Of a stretch of DNA of 64,000 nt, positions 44,690 to 58,042 are shown in pieces (the stretch's first letter is position 1; each line of letters opens with the position of its first letter). The notes under the pieces were generated by a model. It saw only the letters and a list, made by a program, of their open reading frames with translations. It was not told the origin of the DNA and did no database searches. Where the stretch lies: positions 285,748 through 349,747 of the forward strand of contig JAPVLO010000983.1 of assembly GCA_027257055.1 (NCBI GenBank). Reading direction: 5' to 3'. The translations under genes and the position numbers were made by a program. This DNA comes from Cephalopachus bancanus. Lineage: Eukaryota; Chordata; Mammalia; Primates; Tarsiidae.

Positions 44690-47600
44690 AGACAAGTCAA
44701 ATAGTGACAACAGAGAAAGGATTAAGATGGCCAACATGAGGGAGCTAGAGTGAATTTCTCCTACAGAGTGAAGCAAGAAAGAGAGAATTTCTTCAGCACC
44801 CAGAGAGGAACAGGACCAGCACCACTCCCCACAACTCTCCAAAGGAGTGCTAAAAACCACTGAGAGCAGAGAAGAAGAAAATAATTTATCAACCTGGGCT
44901 GGAACTGGTCAGACTCTCATCTGTACTAACATAGTCCACCAGAGTGGGAAAAGTGAGTGAGGAGAATTTAGGAGTTCTGTGCTCCTACAGTGAACTTGCA
45001 GGGCCCACAGAGCCTTATGGGACTCCAGTCTCTCATGGGAAACTGGCTAACTCACAGCCGTGCTCTGCGGTGGAGTGGTGCAAGAAAAAAGCTTTCAGCA
45101 GCACAGCCGCCATTTCCCAGGAACACAACTTTTTTTTTTTTTAAGATGCGGGGTACAATTCAGGGTTAGGTTTACAAACGTTGATTATGCAGGTAACCTT
45201 GCTGATAAGGTGTGCCCCTCCTTCCCCTAGCAGTTTCCCTCAACGGCCAATACCACCCCACCTCCCCTGGCGATTTCCCACTACTGCCAATCCCTTTCTT
45301 ATAATTGTTCAGTTGTTCGCTTATGAGTTTCTGTGATAGATCATTGAGTATGATCGACACTAAATCCACCCAAGTTGCTGCGAAGTCCATATGTTTGCCC
45401 TTATTTATGGCTGCATAATATGCCATTGTGTATATGTACCAATACTTTTTATCCAGTCCAGCTTTGATGGGCAGCATGGTTGGGTCCATGTTTTTGTTAT
45501 TGTGAATAAAGCTGCAACAAACATACGTGTGCAGGCATCCTTTTTTGTAGAATGACTTGAGTTCATCCGGGTAAATTCCCAATAGGGGAATTGCTGGGTC
45601 ATATGGAAGGTCAATTTCTAGTTCTTTTGGAAATCACCACACTGTCTTCCAAAGAGGTTGCACTAGTTTGCATTCCCACCAGCAGTGTAGAAGCGTTCCT
45701 TTTTCTCCACATCCTCACCAGCATCTGTTGTTGTTTGTTTTATTAAAGATGGCCATTCTTACAGGGATTAGGTGGTATCTTAATGTGATTTTGATTTGCA
45801 TTTCTCTGATGATGAGTGAGGCTGAGCACTTTTTCATGTGTCTGTTGGCTGCCTGTATATCTTCTTTTGAGAAGTGTCTATTCATGTCTTTTGCCCACTT
45901 TTTAATGGGGCTGTTTGTTTTTTCTTCATTTCAGCATGTCTGAGTTCCTTGTAGATCCTAGATGTTAGACCTTTGTCAGATATGCAGTTGGCAACTATTT
46001 TTTCCCATTCTGTGGGCTATCTCCCTGCTCTCTTGATGGTTTCTTTTGCTTTGCAGAAGCTCATCAGTTTGATGAGATCCTGCTCATCTATCTTATTTCT
46101 TATGGTATGGGCACTAAGGGTTCTGATCAGGAATTGGTTGCCAATTCCAATTTCCACAAGGGTGTCTCCTGCGTTTTCCAGTATTCTTATAGTTTGAGGT
46201 TTTACGTTTAGGTATTTGATCCATTTAGAGTTAATTTTTGTGTATGGTGATAGGTAGGGGTCCTATTTCAATCTTCTGCATGTGATGAACCAGTTTTCCC
46301 AGCACCATTTATTGAATAGGTTCTCCTCTCCCCAGTGGTTTTTGTTGGAGGCTTTGTCAGAGGTGAGTTGGTTGAAAAATTGAGACTTTGCTTCTGGAAT
46401 CTCTATCCTGTTCCCTTGGTCTATATGCCTGTTCTTGTACCAATAACAGACTGTTTTGATTACTGTAGCCTTATAGGTAAAGTTTGAAGTCTGGAAGTGT
46501 TTTACCTTCCTGCTTTGTTTCTTTTGCTAAGGATTGTTTTGGCTTTTCGTGGTCAATGAATTTCTGTATTATCATTTCCAGGTCTGAGAAGACTGATGTT
46601 GGTAATTTAATGGGTATTGTGCTGAATCTGTAGATTGCCTTTGGTAGGATGGACATCTTAACAATGTTGATTCTTCCTATCCATGTGCATGGAATATTTT
46701 TCCATTTGTTTGTGTCCTTTTGGATTTCTTTGAGCAGTGTTTTTGTAGTTCTCATTGTAAAGGTCTTTCACTTTTCTGGTTAGGAAGATGCTGAGGTATT
46801 TCATTTTTTGGTGGCCATTTTGAATAGGATTTTGCTTCTCCAATTTGGGTCTCTGCCTGCTTGTTATTGGTGTATAGGAATGCAACTGTCTTTTGCAGAT
46901 TTATTTTGTACCCTGAGACTTTGTCAAAGTCCTTTATCAGTGCAAGCAGGTTTTTGAAAGATTCTCTTGGATTTTCGAGGTATAGGATCATATCCTCAGC
47001 AAAGAGGGATAACTTGACTTCCTCTTTTCCTATTTGGATACCCCTGATTTTCTTCTCTTGTCTAATTGCCCAAGCTAGGAATTCCAATACAATGTTGAAT
47101 AAGAGGGGTGAAAGTGGGTAGACTTGTCTTATTCCAGTTTTTAGGGGAAATGTTTCCAGTTTCTGTCCATTTAGCATTATGTTAGTTGTGGGTTTATCAT
47201 AGATAGCACTTGGTATTTTGAGCTATGTTCCTTCTATACCTAGGTGTTTGAGGTTTTTATCAAGATGGAATGCTGGAGTTTATCAAAAGCTTTTTCTGCA
47301 TCAAATGATATAATCATGTGGTTCTTGTTTGAACATAACTTTTGTGAGTGGGGCAGCTACTTTAACAGCTAGTCTGGGAGGGGATGGCCCCAAGGGCAAA
47401 CTCCATAGTTGCAGAAAGTTCCTGTCTGGGTGGGTTGCCCAAGAACACCTGAGGCCCTAAAGCTGGCTGCACTCTGACATTCAGATCACAGATTACTGAA
47501 GCCAAGGTGGGTGTCAGTTGGGATTTGTTGCCATAGCAACCTCTCACTCCCTGTGAAAACTCTTCTGAGCCTGTGGTGCACAATAGTATTGCTCCACTGG

Positions 47601-48010
47601 ACTGGGACTCCCTCTCAATCCCCACTGTGGTGGCCAAGAGTGTACACTTGCAGAGTGCTTCAGGTCCTTTACCCTGCACTCTCCTTCAAGGCTCAAAACA
47701 GACAGAGAGCTTGGGAAATCCCCAGAGCCCTGCCCTTGACCTAGGCTGGCTGGACACCTTCTTAGAGCAACACTTGCCCAGCAGAAACCCTACATTGCAG
47801 TTGACTTTCTTCCATAAGCACCACCTTCCAGTCAGAGGTTAACAGCACAGCCCACCACATAGTCTATAATGCTTCATCTTTGGGGAAGGTCTGGTCCTAA
47901 ACCCAGTTAACACCACTTTCCATCCACTCTGGCCACTCAGGAAACTGTGAGCCAGTGCAGGTACTCAGTATAGGACCACCACAGCTGACAACAACCTAAC
48001 ATATTGAAAT
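44690..48010 (+). mobile_element. L1 5'UTR-like fragment, split by an L1 (tentative)
   Basis: GC-richer plus-strand sequence with 'taagatggccaacatgaggg' near its start, 'ggactggaactggtcagac' type wording and 'gaaactgtgagccagtgcag' near the end. It lacks protein frames and reads like an L1 5'UTR/promoter without the body. The two halves (to 45133 and from 47331) are continuous across the nested insertion. Family not confirmed. Confidence 0.5.
45134..47330 (-). mobile_element. 5'-truncated L1 with 13-bp target-site duplication
   Basis: Antisense L1 of about 2.2 kb from the T-tail through the 3'UTR to the RT domain. Minus-strand ORF2 pieces survive, including [20 protein letters not shown] and [12 protein letters not shown] at 47177-46752. 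The catalytic FADD of RT reads FAED here, so the site is lost. Duplication GAACAYAACTTTT lies at 45121-45133 and 47331-47343 with one mismatch. Confidence 0.94.
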
Positions 48011-48112
48011 TTTTGAAAAATGAAAAAACAAACAAAAAATAGTGAAAATGCTCTGAGCCAAAACTTTTTAAGGAACTTCAAACTAAGTATGCTTCATATA
48101 GTGGCTGTAGGG

Positions 48113-48170
48113 CTGCTGTGTGTGTGCATGTGTGCGTGTGTTCGTGTGTGTGTGCATGTGTGTGTTTTAA
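48113..48170. repeat. (TG)n interrupted microsatellite
   Basis: Imperfect TG run with CATG and TTCG interruptions. Confidence 0.9.
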
Positions 48171-48464
48171 ATAGCTACTGTGGTTGTGAGTTGGCTGGTA
48201 TTCAAGGTGACTGTGGACTGGGAAGAGGGACATGGGAGGAGGCCAAGTTAAAATGTCATAAAGTTTTCTTACAGAGAATCAGTGGCTTTTCTTGAATAAA
48301 TGCTTCTCGGATTGCTTTAGGACTTTGGTTAAGTTCCGGATTTCTGAAAAAGTTGATTTTTATAATTTTGCCAGAATTTTCATTTCTTTTATGGAGTAGT
48401 AGATTTACAAAGATCCTCAGCCTGCCCATTCCAGAAGCCCCACATGGGTAGCTATTATTTTATT

Positions 48465-48850
48465 ATACAAGCTGTTCCTTAACTTGCTTTTTTTCCCTAT
48501 TTGGCATTGATTCTTAAATATTTTTTTATATCAGGTAAAGCAGAGCTTCTGTAGTGTTCCAGAGTAGGAATGCATCATAATTTATGTATCCATGCTCTAT
48601 AACTGAACTATTTAGGTTTTTTCCAGGTTTTTTCTATCGCAATCAATGCAATGAATACCATTTTAAATTATTTTAAAAATATACTGAAAGTATATATATT
48701 TAGGTTAAATTCCCAATTGAATGTATGTGCAATTTCAATTTTGATTGATATTGTCAAATTACACTCAAGGTAGCTGAAGTAATTGCATTTCTACTATTAT
48801 ATGAAAGTGACCTTTTTGCTTTTATTTACATATATTTTCTAATACTGAGT
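48465..48850 (-). mobile_element. Ancient L1 (L1ME-type) 3' fragment
   Basis: Antisense L1M-like order: 'cataatttatgtatccatgc', 'atcgcaatcaatgcaatgaa', 'attgtcaaattacactcaag'. Very diverged. Confidence 0.55.
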
Positions 48851-50385
48851 CTTTTAGTTTAATTTTTGTTAATTTATTAGTTCAGAAAATAGTGCCTCAT
48901 TCCATTAACTCACTTATTTACCTCAGTATAAGGCTATCTGTTCACTTCACACATAGTTTGAAAGCTCCTTTGGATCGAGGCTTTACTATAGCCAGAGAAG
49001 CAGGAAAAAAAGTTTTATATATGGGAAACATCACAGAATATGCCCTATTGCCAACATGGTTTTTCCAATGGTTTATAAAAATCAATCTGGAGATAAAGCC
49101 ATCAATCAATCCCTGCAGTTGACATTGTTTCACGGATTTGGGTTACTTCACACTATCAGGACTCTTGGTGATTATTGGGAAAATAGAATTCTACACTTTG
49201 AAATTTGGCATGATGACTCAGCATGGTTAATGTCTCCTCCTCTTGTAAGCTGCTCTGGGGCTCTGATAAATACTGACTGGAACTTATGGCTGCTCACAAA
49301 TATTTTAGCTAGCTACTGGTGAACTTTTTCTTTCAGAGTTGCAACTATAAAGAATTTCACATGCTTTGGGCTCATAAATTATTTTTAGAGGGCAAGATAA
49401 GAATACTATTGTGTTCATTCTGCTTTAAAAGTATTTTGTGAGGGAGGTATAGAGAAGAAAATAAGTGATGTTTAACATGAGGTTAGAAAAAAGAGAGGGA
49501 AGAAATTACAGGTATACACTTGAAGACCTGATATACCTAAATGCTAGGTAAAGTTCAGAGACAGATTTATTATGACAACTGTAAAGAGAACACCTCTCTT
49601 GTCTAGACTGTCTTCAATTGTTTTTGTTGTCTTTTGAGCACTAGCATGGTTTCCAAAAGCCATGCCAAGTTTGCTTAATATACAGCTTGTTCTTTTGCAT
49701 TCTCCATACACGGCTATTCCTAGGCTATGGCTATTATTCTACTCAAATCAATTCAATATGTAAAGGAATTAAATGGAGATCTTGCAGGTTTTTGGGGGAA
49801 TGCAAAATGGTGAATGAACAGAGGTCTTACTATGCTGCTGCAGGGTTGGAGAAGAAAAGCTTCCCTTTTGCCCTCTGAAGGGTTAAAAACAAAAAACAAA
49901 AAACTGATAAGACACAGATCAATGAAAGAAAACGGCATATAAAATTTATTTAACATGCACAAGGGGGTAGAGAAATAAGAGGTGTGATTAATCAATAGCC
50001 CAATGAGGTCCATATTTTATACCCTTCTCCATAGGAGAAGGGGAGATGGGGAATGTAGGCAATTCTTCTGAGGGGTAGTAAGTAATTACTAGGGAGAATA
50101 AATGGACCCATGAGATAGAAATTAACTTGTAAATGATTGTCTTTGAAATTTGAATGATCCTGAGAGGCAGACATTATTTTGTGAAAAAGTCTGTCCAGGT
50201 GTGGTTACATTCCTCAGTCTTCTTTTCTGGGATAGATAACAACATTTTAGGGAGGAAATGGAAGACAACTGTGCTTTCTTTGGCAGGTCCAGTCTTAAGG
50301 TAGATAAAAGAGCATCAGAGTAAAGCCTCTTCCAGCATCTACTGACATTCAAGGGACCTTTAATTTAAAATAATTGACATACCAG
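48851..50385. other. Intergenic, unassigned
   Basis: No gene or named repeat recognised; a short AAAAACA run at 49887-49905. Confidence 0.4.
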
Positions 50386-50389
50386 GTGA

Positions 50390-50530
50390 CATATTTTAGG
50401 GTGAAATTCCCTGGGCTCCTTTACTGCTGCCGTCAACTCTTTGATGACCTTGGAAAAGTCACTTCATGTCTCAGTTTCCACATCTCTTAAATGAGGCAAT
50501 AAATTAGCAGGGAATCCAGACATCATTATA
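50390..50530 (+). repeat. MIR fragment
   Basis: 'atgaccttggaaaagtcact' followed by 'tctcagtttccacatctctt'. Confidence 0.6.
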
Positions 50531-50714
50531 GAAGCATTGTAGTAGATACTACACACTATTCAGGGGAAAATGAACTTGATGAAGTAAGGCACTGATAAAA
50601 GATTGTGCTTTCAAAACTTTTATTCTCCTCACAATAATTTTGTACATGAGTGAATGAAGTAAAAATATAATCACAAAGAAAAGAAAACTTGTATTTTCCC
50701 TTTGAAATGTAAAC

Positions 50715-51490
50715 AAGAAGTTTCACAGAGTGGTTAAGCATGTGGACTCTGGAGCCAGACTGCCTGCCTTCATATCCTGGCTCTACCATGAAGGAAATTG
50801 AAATATTTTACTTAAAAATATATTTCTTTGACATACTTTGAAGTGGCCCTGTGGGACTCTGTGGGGGAAGACTTGCTTCTATATATCTGTAGAGAATCTG
50901 CATTAATTTAGCCAGGCTTTTCCATTTCTGGATCTAAGAAAGATTAACTGAGAGACTGACACCCTTAAAAGTCTGAAAAGAAACATTTGCCATGTATTCT
51001 ATCTGAAGTCTGCTACCTGTGAAGTTTCATCTACATAACAAGACCATCTTTCCTTGCCAAAGCCTCCTCTTCTCTCCCTCTAAAAACCTATCTTGTCACC
51101 ATACTCTGATTTACCACCATAACCTGTTTTTGGCCATTATATGATCCCATACTCTTTCTGTAACCTCAAGGTGGTATATAAACTTCTGCACTTAAATGAG
51201 GATTGGGTCTTCCTTCTGAAGACTGCCATGTATACACATTAAGTATATTTGTATGTTTTTTCTCTTATTAATCTGTCTTTTGCAAGTTTATTTTTGAGCA
51301 AAACTTTAGGGGGCCACAGGCCTTGGCCCCTACAGTCACTTAACAGAGTGTGTAATCTTGGGTAATATCTCAGTCTCTTCATTTGTAAAATAGGAATAAT
51401 GAGAGTTCCACCTCTTCCATAGGATTATTATAAGGATTAAATTAGTTAATACAAGAAAATAGTAAGCACTCAATAACTGTTAGCTATTAT
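50715..51490 (+). repeat. MIR split by an LTR
   Basis: The first MIR half, 'gtggttaagcatgtggactc' to 'ctggctctaccat', lies at 50715-50790. The second half, 'aatcttgggtaatatctcag' to 'gtaagcactcaataactgtt', resumes at about 51335. The gap is exactly the LTR-like block. Confidence 0.8.
50799..51334 (+). mobile_element. Solo LTR of an endogenous retrovirus (ERV1/MER4-like)
   Basis: About 535 bases from TGAAATATTTTAC to CCCCTACA, bounded by MIR halves. It contains 'ctctgtgggggaagacttgc', 'actgagagactgacacccttaa', a TATA-like 'ggtatataaacttctg' and, near the end, 'ctcttattaatctgtctttt' before a TTTGAGCA-type tail. This is the layout of MER4-group LTRs. There are no retroviral genes, so nothing is functional. 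Family is from memory. No matching target duplication was seen. Confidence 0.65.
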
Positions 51491-51689
51491 TATTATTAAT
51501 CAAAATGCTTTTCTTTGCTCAAGCATTGAATAGGAGACAGCAAGACAGGTGGAAGCAGAAAGTTGACATGCACAAGAGCAAGGAAATCAGAGGTTTTCCT
51601 CCAACCCCACCATAGAGATCATAGTTCTGATAATAGTATTGCTGATATACTAGTCAGTAATTATTCTGTGTTTTGTAAAACATATCTGT

Positions 51690-52440
51690 TGATGAAAAGA
51701 CACACTCTGTAAAATAGTTAAAAAGGTTTATTCTAAGCCAAATATAAGTGACCATGGCCTGAGGTACAGTCTCAAGAGGTCCTGAGAACATATACCCAAG
51801 ATGGTTAGGTTTTAGCTTGGTTTTATACATTTTAGGAAGACAGATGTTTATAGGCAAGGACATAAATCAACATATGTGTGGTGTACTTTGGTTTGGCCAG
51901 AAAGGTGGGACATCATGAAGCAGGGTGGGAGAGACTTATAAGTCATAGGTGGGCTTTAAGGATGGATGCTTTAGTTGACAATTGGTAGAGGGAGTTAAGC
52001 TTTTGTATAAAAACCTGAAATCAGTGGAAAAGAATGTCTGAGTTAAGGAGGTTGTAGAGACCAGGGTTCTTATTATGTAGATGAATCCTTATTATAGGTG
52101 GCAGCCCTTAGAGAAAATAAACAGCAAATGTTTCTCTTATTCAGACTTTAAAAGTATCAGACTCTCAGTTAATCCCTTCTGGATTCAGGAAGGCCTAGAA
52201 GGGGAAATATTTGACTATGTTAATGGAGATTCTCTACAGATGCAAATATTTCCCCACAAAAGATGGTTTTTCCAGGGCTCTTTCAGAATATGTCAAATAA
52301 ATATATTTTGGAGTAAAATATTTTTATTTCCTTTAGGACCTGCTATCTGTCCTGTTATGCTATACCAGAGTCAGGCTAAAATTTAGCATCTTATTTCCAC
52401 AGAGTCTGTTTCATCAGTCTTATGATCTCTATTTTAATAT
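51690..52440 (-). mobile_element. LTR-type ERV fragment, antisense (tentative)
   Basis: 'tctaagccaaatataagtga', 'ctcaagaggtcctgagaaca' and 'ccagaaaggtgggacatcat' are wording typical of antisense ERV1-type LTRs. The part after 52040 ('accagggttcttattatgta', 'ttctggattcaggaaggcct') may be a second LTR. Ends and family not determined. Confidence 0.5.
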
Positions 52441-52589
52441 TTAAACTAAAAAAAGGAAGGAGTATAATGAGGTATATCCAACCTCCTTTCCCATCATAGT
52501 TTGGAATTTAGTTTTTCAGGTTTCCCTTGGCTCAGAGAAGGTACCACTCAGTCAGTTGGGGGGCTTAGAATTTTATTTGGTTTACATAT

Positions 52590-52785
52590 CAATGTTATTC
52601 AGAATGTATTCCTTGGGCTATTTGCATCCAAAAGAATCACTAGGGGAGAAAAGAATTGATAAAATGCAAATTCCAGAGCTTCATCACCATGCTGCAGAAT
52701 CAGAATTTCTTGATCTCAGATGTAAGACTGTACATTTTTAACTGACAACCCAGAAGTGCAGACTAAAGTTTGAGAACCACTGGAT
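52590..52785 (+). mobile_element. MER5A-type hAT DNA transposon relic
   Basis: 'gaatgtattccttgggctat' to 'ctaaagtttgagaaccactg'. The terminal 'gagaaccactg' is the MER5 inverted terminus, with 'aaatgcaaattccagagctt' inside. Confidence 0.85.
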
Positions 52786-55070
52786 CAGGGTATATTTAGA
52801 TATATTTGGCAAGAACATAGTAAGCAGGTAATAACACTGACAATGGTGTCAAATGGTACTAGTACATATATCTATATTCAACTTTATCTTGGAGCTACAA
52901 TGAATACACTTGCTTCTGTTCTCAGGCTGATAAACAATCTTGTCTCGTAATTGAACTCAAGTGGCAAGGTATCCTATTTCTGGGCACAGTAAACATGTTT
53001 TTAATTTTTAGGTCTGCAGAACTTTTGTCAAGTAAATTTTTGATGATGCTCCTGTAGCACTTGATTATACCAGTAGGGAGCACAATCAGTCTATTGATCT
53101 TAAGCTTTGTATAACAAAGAAGTTTGAGATGGTCTTTATTTCTCTTTTAATATGGAATTCTTCTCCTTCTGGCTGGATAATTAGAGACAAGGACTAGTTC
53201 TGTATGGGGTAGAAATGTAACCCTCTAGTGGGATTACTCATTTTTCAAAGATGACATAGCATGATCTAAAACTTTTATATCTAAAAAATATGGTCTCCTA
53301 GACATGCCACTTCATGAAATAAAATAATAGAGCCCTTCTTTCAAGAGCAACCGGTGCTCCAATTGAGCACTTTGAAATAGGGTGTGAAATATAGAGAAAT
53401 GTGTAAGAAAAATTGTGAGATTTTGAATTACTCTATTTTGAAATCAACATGCTTTGGCATGTAGAATTAGACACCTGGAGGGGAATACTTGCATGCCTGA
53501 TGAAACATAAATTTCAATTTTCTGCAGTTTTTTTTCAGCTCCAGCAGACTGCTTAATTATCATCTAAAATGAAACTGGAATGACAATGGTTTGGAAACTC
53601 TGGAGAAAAGCTAAAACATGGATCAGCTTTCTCTCCCTTTCTGCAACTCCTTAAAGTCAAATATCTGAAACCATGCTAGTAATACCCTCAAATGAAAACC
53701 TTTCTCAGTGTTTTCTGTACAGCTTTTCATAAACTTAAAGAGAAAGATTAGTTCATTAATAAAATGTAGACGCTGGGAAAAAAATTTTAGAATCAAAAAC
53801 TTGACTGAATATCAAGGCAAAGAGAATTACTGTGAAGCAATCTCTCATTACTTGAAGTAGGCTTCATTCTTAAGATGCCCTAATGTAATACTAGGTCAAA
53901 ACACTGGAGAATGTTGGTTAATATTAATTCAGTGCCTACAATGAATGTGCTGTAGGGAATCAGTTTGTATTCGTTGGCCTGAAGACTGTGAAATTTTTTT
54001 CTTCATTTTTTCTCTGGTGGCCTAAATAGTCATCATAGTTTCTCTAAATATAAAGGCTTATGCTCTTGGGATTAGCCTATAAGTTGGTTACAACCTTTTA
54101 TAACTCCAAAGCTATATTCATTATGATGACTGATTGGATTCAGTGATGGTGAAGAAAATGAAGATGTAGAAAAATAAATGTGGATTATTGGCTACTTGAA
54201 AGAAAAGGAAAATTTCCCTGGGTGGCAGTAAAAGAGAACTTGTTTTTTCTGGCCTTAGATTCTTACATCTGCTCTGTGTATGATGTGTCGTGAAATTTAC
54301 TCTGCTCTGCTAGACACATTTTGATTCCCCATAATGTAGAACATGAACTTTCTCTAGTCAATTTAAGTCTGTCAAAACAAAACCTCTTTGATGAATAATA
54401 TTCATTTATAAAGGTCTTACTCAAAAGTTTGTGAGGATTTTTGAAAAAAAATCCATCCTCATACTTTTCTTAAAAATGGTGCTCTATTTTGACTCAAGAG
54501 CAAGAGATACAGTTATTTGAAAGGTTTTTTTTTCCTTTTGCCAAATAGTTCTAATCTCCTAGTTCCACTTTTCCTCCTGTGCTGGTAAAAATGAAAAGCA
54601 AATAAAATCTTGCAAAAACTAGTAAATGGAGTTGTTTGCTTTGTAATATACCATCTTTGGGTATAATCTACAGACTAGCAATTTCATACCATTGTATCAA
54701 CCCAGATGTGTTGGGGCGGTTCTGCAGTATAATTGTGAAGTAAGAAAATTTGGGTTTGTCTCTCTTCCTACCCTCAGCCTCTTAACCTGTAATGCCTTGA
54801 CTTTACACAGTCCTCTAGATTATTTTCCTTAATATATACTTTATTTATTTTTCAGTTGGGTTAGGGTTGCTCTGTTTACTTATGATCTCATTCTTCAGAG
54901 AAAAAGTTCATCTAGACTGGTTTGTGGTCATATGAGAATTATTCTTAATTTGTTAATGTTTTACTACTTTCCAAGTGATATACTTGCATTTAACAGAGAT
55001 TTTGAGATATATCAACTTAATATAAAAGTGATGACTTTTCAATAGTAGGCATTTTAGATCCTATGATAAG
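52786..55070. other. Intergenic between TSPAN6 and TNMD, unassigned
   Basis: AT-rich, largely repeat-free to my eye. No exon, RNA gene or array seen. Being unusually repeat-poor for this window, it could hold regulatory sequence for TNMD. Confidence 0.4.
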
Positions 55071-55074
55071 TTAC

Positions 55075-55420
55075 TAGATGTTGCCAATTACCTCCTCCAG
55101 CATGTCTTCTTGCCTTATTCCTCAGTGACAGAATCTTGATTTCATTTGAGGTGATAATGCACCCAGAACAAAGACCATTACGTCTCCTTTGAAGCTATGT
55201 CTGGCTCTGTGAATAAGTTCAGGCTTATGACATGGAAGCAGGAGTCTTTCTAGAAGGTAGGAGATGTCTTTTTGTCCTATCCCGCTCCTTTCTGGTGCCA
55301 ATCTGGAATATGGACATGATGGCCAGAACTAGATTTATTCTTCGTTGTGAGGTGACCTTGAGAATGAAAGCCATATACGGAGGATGGTAGAACAGAAACA
55401 GGCATGTGGATAAGGTTAGT
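55075..55420 (+). repeat. Ancient interspersed repeat, family not named
   Basis: 'tctggaatatggacatgatg' then 'tgaggtgaccttgagaatga' and 'ggatggtagaacagaaac' follow the order of a widespread old mammalian repeat that I recognise by pattern but cannot name. Confidence 0.35.
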
Positions 55421-57760
55421 GCATGATCTACCTTGTTTAAGTTACATCATTTTGGGATCTTCTTTTATAAACAACTGAACTTGATCCTAACAGGAAGAGA
55501 AATATCTTTGGGAAATCAGGGATATGCAGATCTCTGAGCATAATTGGTAGGCTGTTTCTGAGGAAACCATCTCTGTTGACTTTTGAAAGAGAGATGTTGT
55601 CAGTCTCTTGAGAGCTTATGAACAATTCTTGCTCTCCTGAATCCTTCTGAAAAAAATTCTGTCTCAAACTTTCTTAATTGTTTGAGGGCATAGATGTTAT
55701 CATGCAAAACATTTTGTAAACAACTGGACTACAAAAAGATTACCTATTTTCTATCTTCCATACCACAGTGTCTAGCAGAGCACTGGTTTCTTCATATTTT
55801 GTTGATTGTATAACAGTTACCCTAGATTGACATGCCCTGGTAAGAAAAAACTCTCAAAGAGAGAAGTAATTTGGAGGAACAGGAAATGTAAAAGGTCAAC
55901 CACAAACCATTCTGATTCTAGCATGATATGATTTAGGGTAACGAAAATATCAAAAGCTATTGCTGGGAACATAGGGGATTTACAACACAGTGGTTCACCA
56001 GTTACACATGGCTAGAACAACATTGTTGTGTAAGAGGCAACCCCCGCCCCTTAGAACAGATTTCAGTGGACACAGTGAATTTGTGAGTCGACATGCCACA
56101 TGGGTTTCTTTGCAAAATAAGCAAGCTCAAATTCTTGTGCTTTATTTTCAGATAGTCACATAGCTGCTTTTTCACCTTCGACTTCAGTAACTCAACCATG
56201 ACTAAGGTCTGCACCCTAAATCTCTTGCCCTTGGCAGGTGTCTTGCTCTTGACTCACTCACTGATGAGTGATATGAATATGATCCTGAATTGTGTTTCAG
56301 TAGCCAATATCTCTGTAAGTAAGACCAGTAGAAATAATGGAAAATTCAGGATGGCAAATGATAGCATCAGCAGGGAGAGATAAATATAAATAATTTATTA
56401 ATATCACTGTCAGACAGAGATCATCTTAGCACTATGGAGCCGCTGGGATTTTTTTGTTATTGTTTGTTTGGCTTAAGAAATTTGTTGTCGCTTTGTCTAT
56501 TTTCTTTGGTTCAATCTTCCTCTTTCATTCTGATCCCTTTTAGTAAAGACAATAGGCCTGAGTTAAGAGAATGGAAGAGAAGATAGACAATGGAACACAA
56601 ATTTCAAAGTAGCAAGTAGACAAGTGACTATTCACTTGTTGGGTTACAAATGCCAGAATTGAATACTGATCTAAATAAATTATCAGTACACTCATTGGTT
56701 AAGTAGCTTTCATGCAAATTGATCAAAGTTACCAGAGGAGACTTAGGAGCAGAACATTGGAATGTCAGGGATAATTTTTTGTGTGTGCATTCATACCTGG
56801 TTTTTAATATGGAACCACTTTTCTTCTTGTTAAGGAACAGCATGCTGTCAGCAAAATTAAGCCCCAAAATTAAACTTCTCCAAAAAAAAAGAACGCCAAA
56901 ATGAAATCATTTTTAAGGGTATAAATAAAATAGATCCACGCATTTCCTGAAAGCCTGAATGAGAAGGTCCATATTTATCTCAGTGAGCTTTCAGCGTTAG
57001 ACTTTAGGAGCCAAAGTGACAGTTTTGGACTCAGCCAGACAGTGATCCTTATATATAAAGACTCAAAATAGCTTTCCCTTGCCCTTAGTTCTGCCAAGGA
57101 GCAATTTTAGGTGTGCAGGAAGGCGCTGAGCACACTAATGCACAGTGTCCTTATGCTGAGTGGGGGCAATGGATGACTTCGTCTCACCTGACTTTTCTTT
57201 ATTGGAATTTAGATCCCCAAAGAATCTGAAAAACCATATGACATTTTTTGTGATTTCATGGCAGATGTGCTTTTTCACTTTTTTCTTTTTTATATATAGA
57301 ATCATTGAAAATTGAGATGAAAACGCAAAAAGCCTGCATTTGGTATAATGAAATAGATCATTGAGCCGTGGGCAATCATCGATGCTTTTGATCATTCTGG
57401 GATTAGAGGAATTCCTCACACTTTTAGAAACTGACTGTGTCAAAAATGCAAAATGCAAAAAAGTAATTAGGTTAGATGAGAACTTTCATCCCAAATTTGA
57501 ACAGAACTGAAGGCCAACTTTTTGTAATAATATTCTGAAGAATTTGTAACTGTGGTCTTTTACAACATCTTCTTTTCCTTATACTTTCTTCTCCTTCTTA
57601 TTTCTCATTGCTGTCAACCAAAAAGACAATTTAAAGGCCACCTATATGCTTTAGATACTGTACTAGGTTCTAGACAGAGCAAATGGGGGAGGGCATGGGC
57701 CTTCTTCTTTTAGAACTTGCACATTAAGCTCCTATGTAAAGGGTATGTGCATAGAGCTGT
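55421..57760. other. Intergenic, unassigned
   Basis: No gene recognised. 57640-57700 resembles the 'gctttagatactgtactagg' ancient repeat family seen at 14.8 kb. Confidence 0.4.
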
Positions 57761-57763
57761 ATA

Positions 57764-58042
57764 TAGTCAGTCCTTTGTATCCATGGGTCACGCATTTGCA
57801 CATCAAGAATATTGGGAAAAAGTCAATAAAATAACAAAAAACAATAAAAAATACAATGTAACAACTACACAGCATTTATGTTGTGTTAGGCATTATAAGT
57901 AATCTAGAGATGACAAAGCAAAAGGGAGAATGTGCATAGATTATATGTAAATACTGTGCCATATCATATCAGGGACTTGAGAATTTTGATATCTGTGGGA
58001 TCCCTGGAACCAATTGTCCATGGATACCAAGGGAAGACTATA
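57764..58042 (+). mobile_element. Tigger/MER2-type DNA transposon (MITE) relic
   Basis: About 275 bases with inverted termini: 'agtcagtcctttgtatccatgg' type start (57765) against 'ccatggataccaagggaaga' at the end (58016-58036), flanked by TA. Internal 'gttaggcattataagtaatc' and 'ttgatatctgtgggatccct' match MER2/Tigger. No transposase frame. Confidence 0.85.

Noticed and set aside
46752..47177. Reverse-transcriptase-like frame as a functional enzyme
   Set aside because: 5'-truncated L1 fragment with the catalytic motif altered to FAED and stops on both sides.
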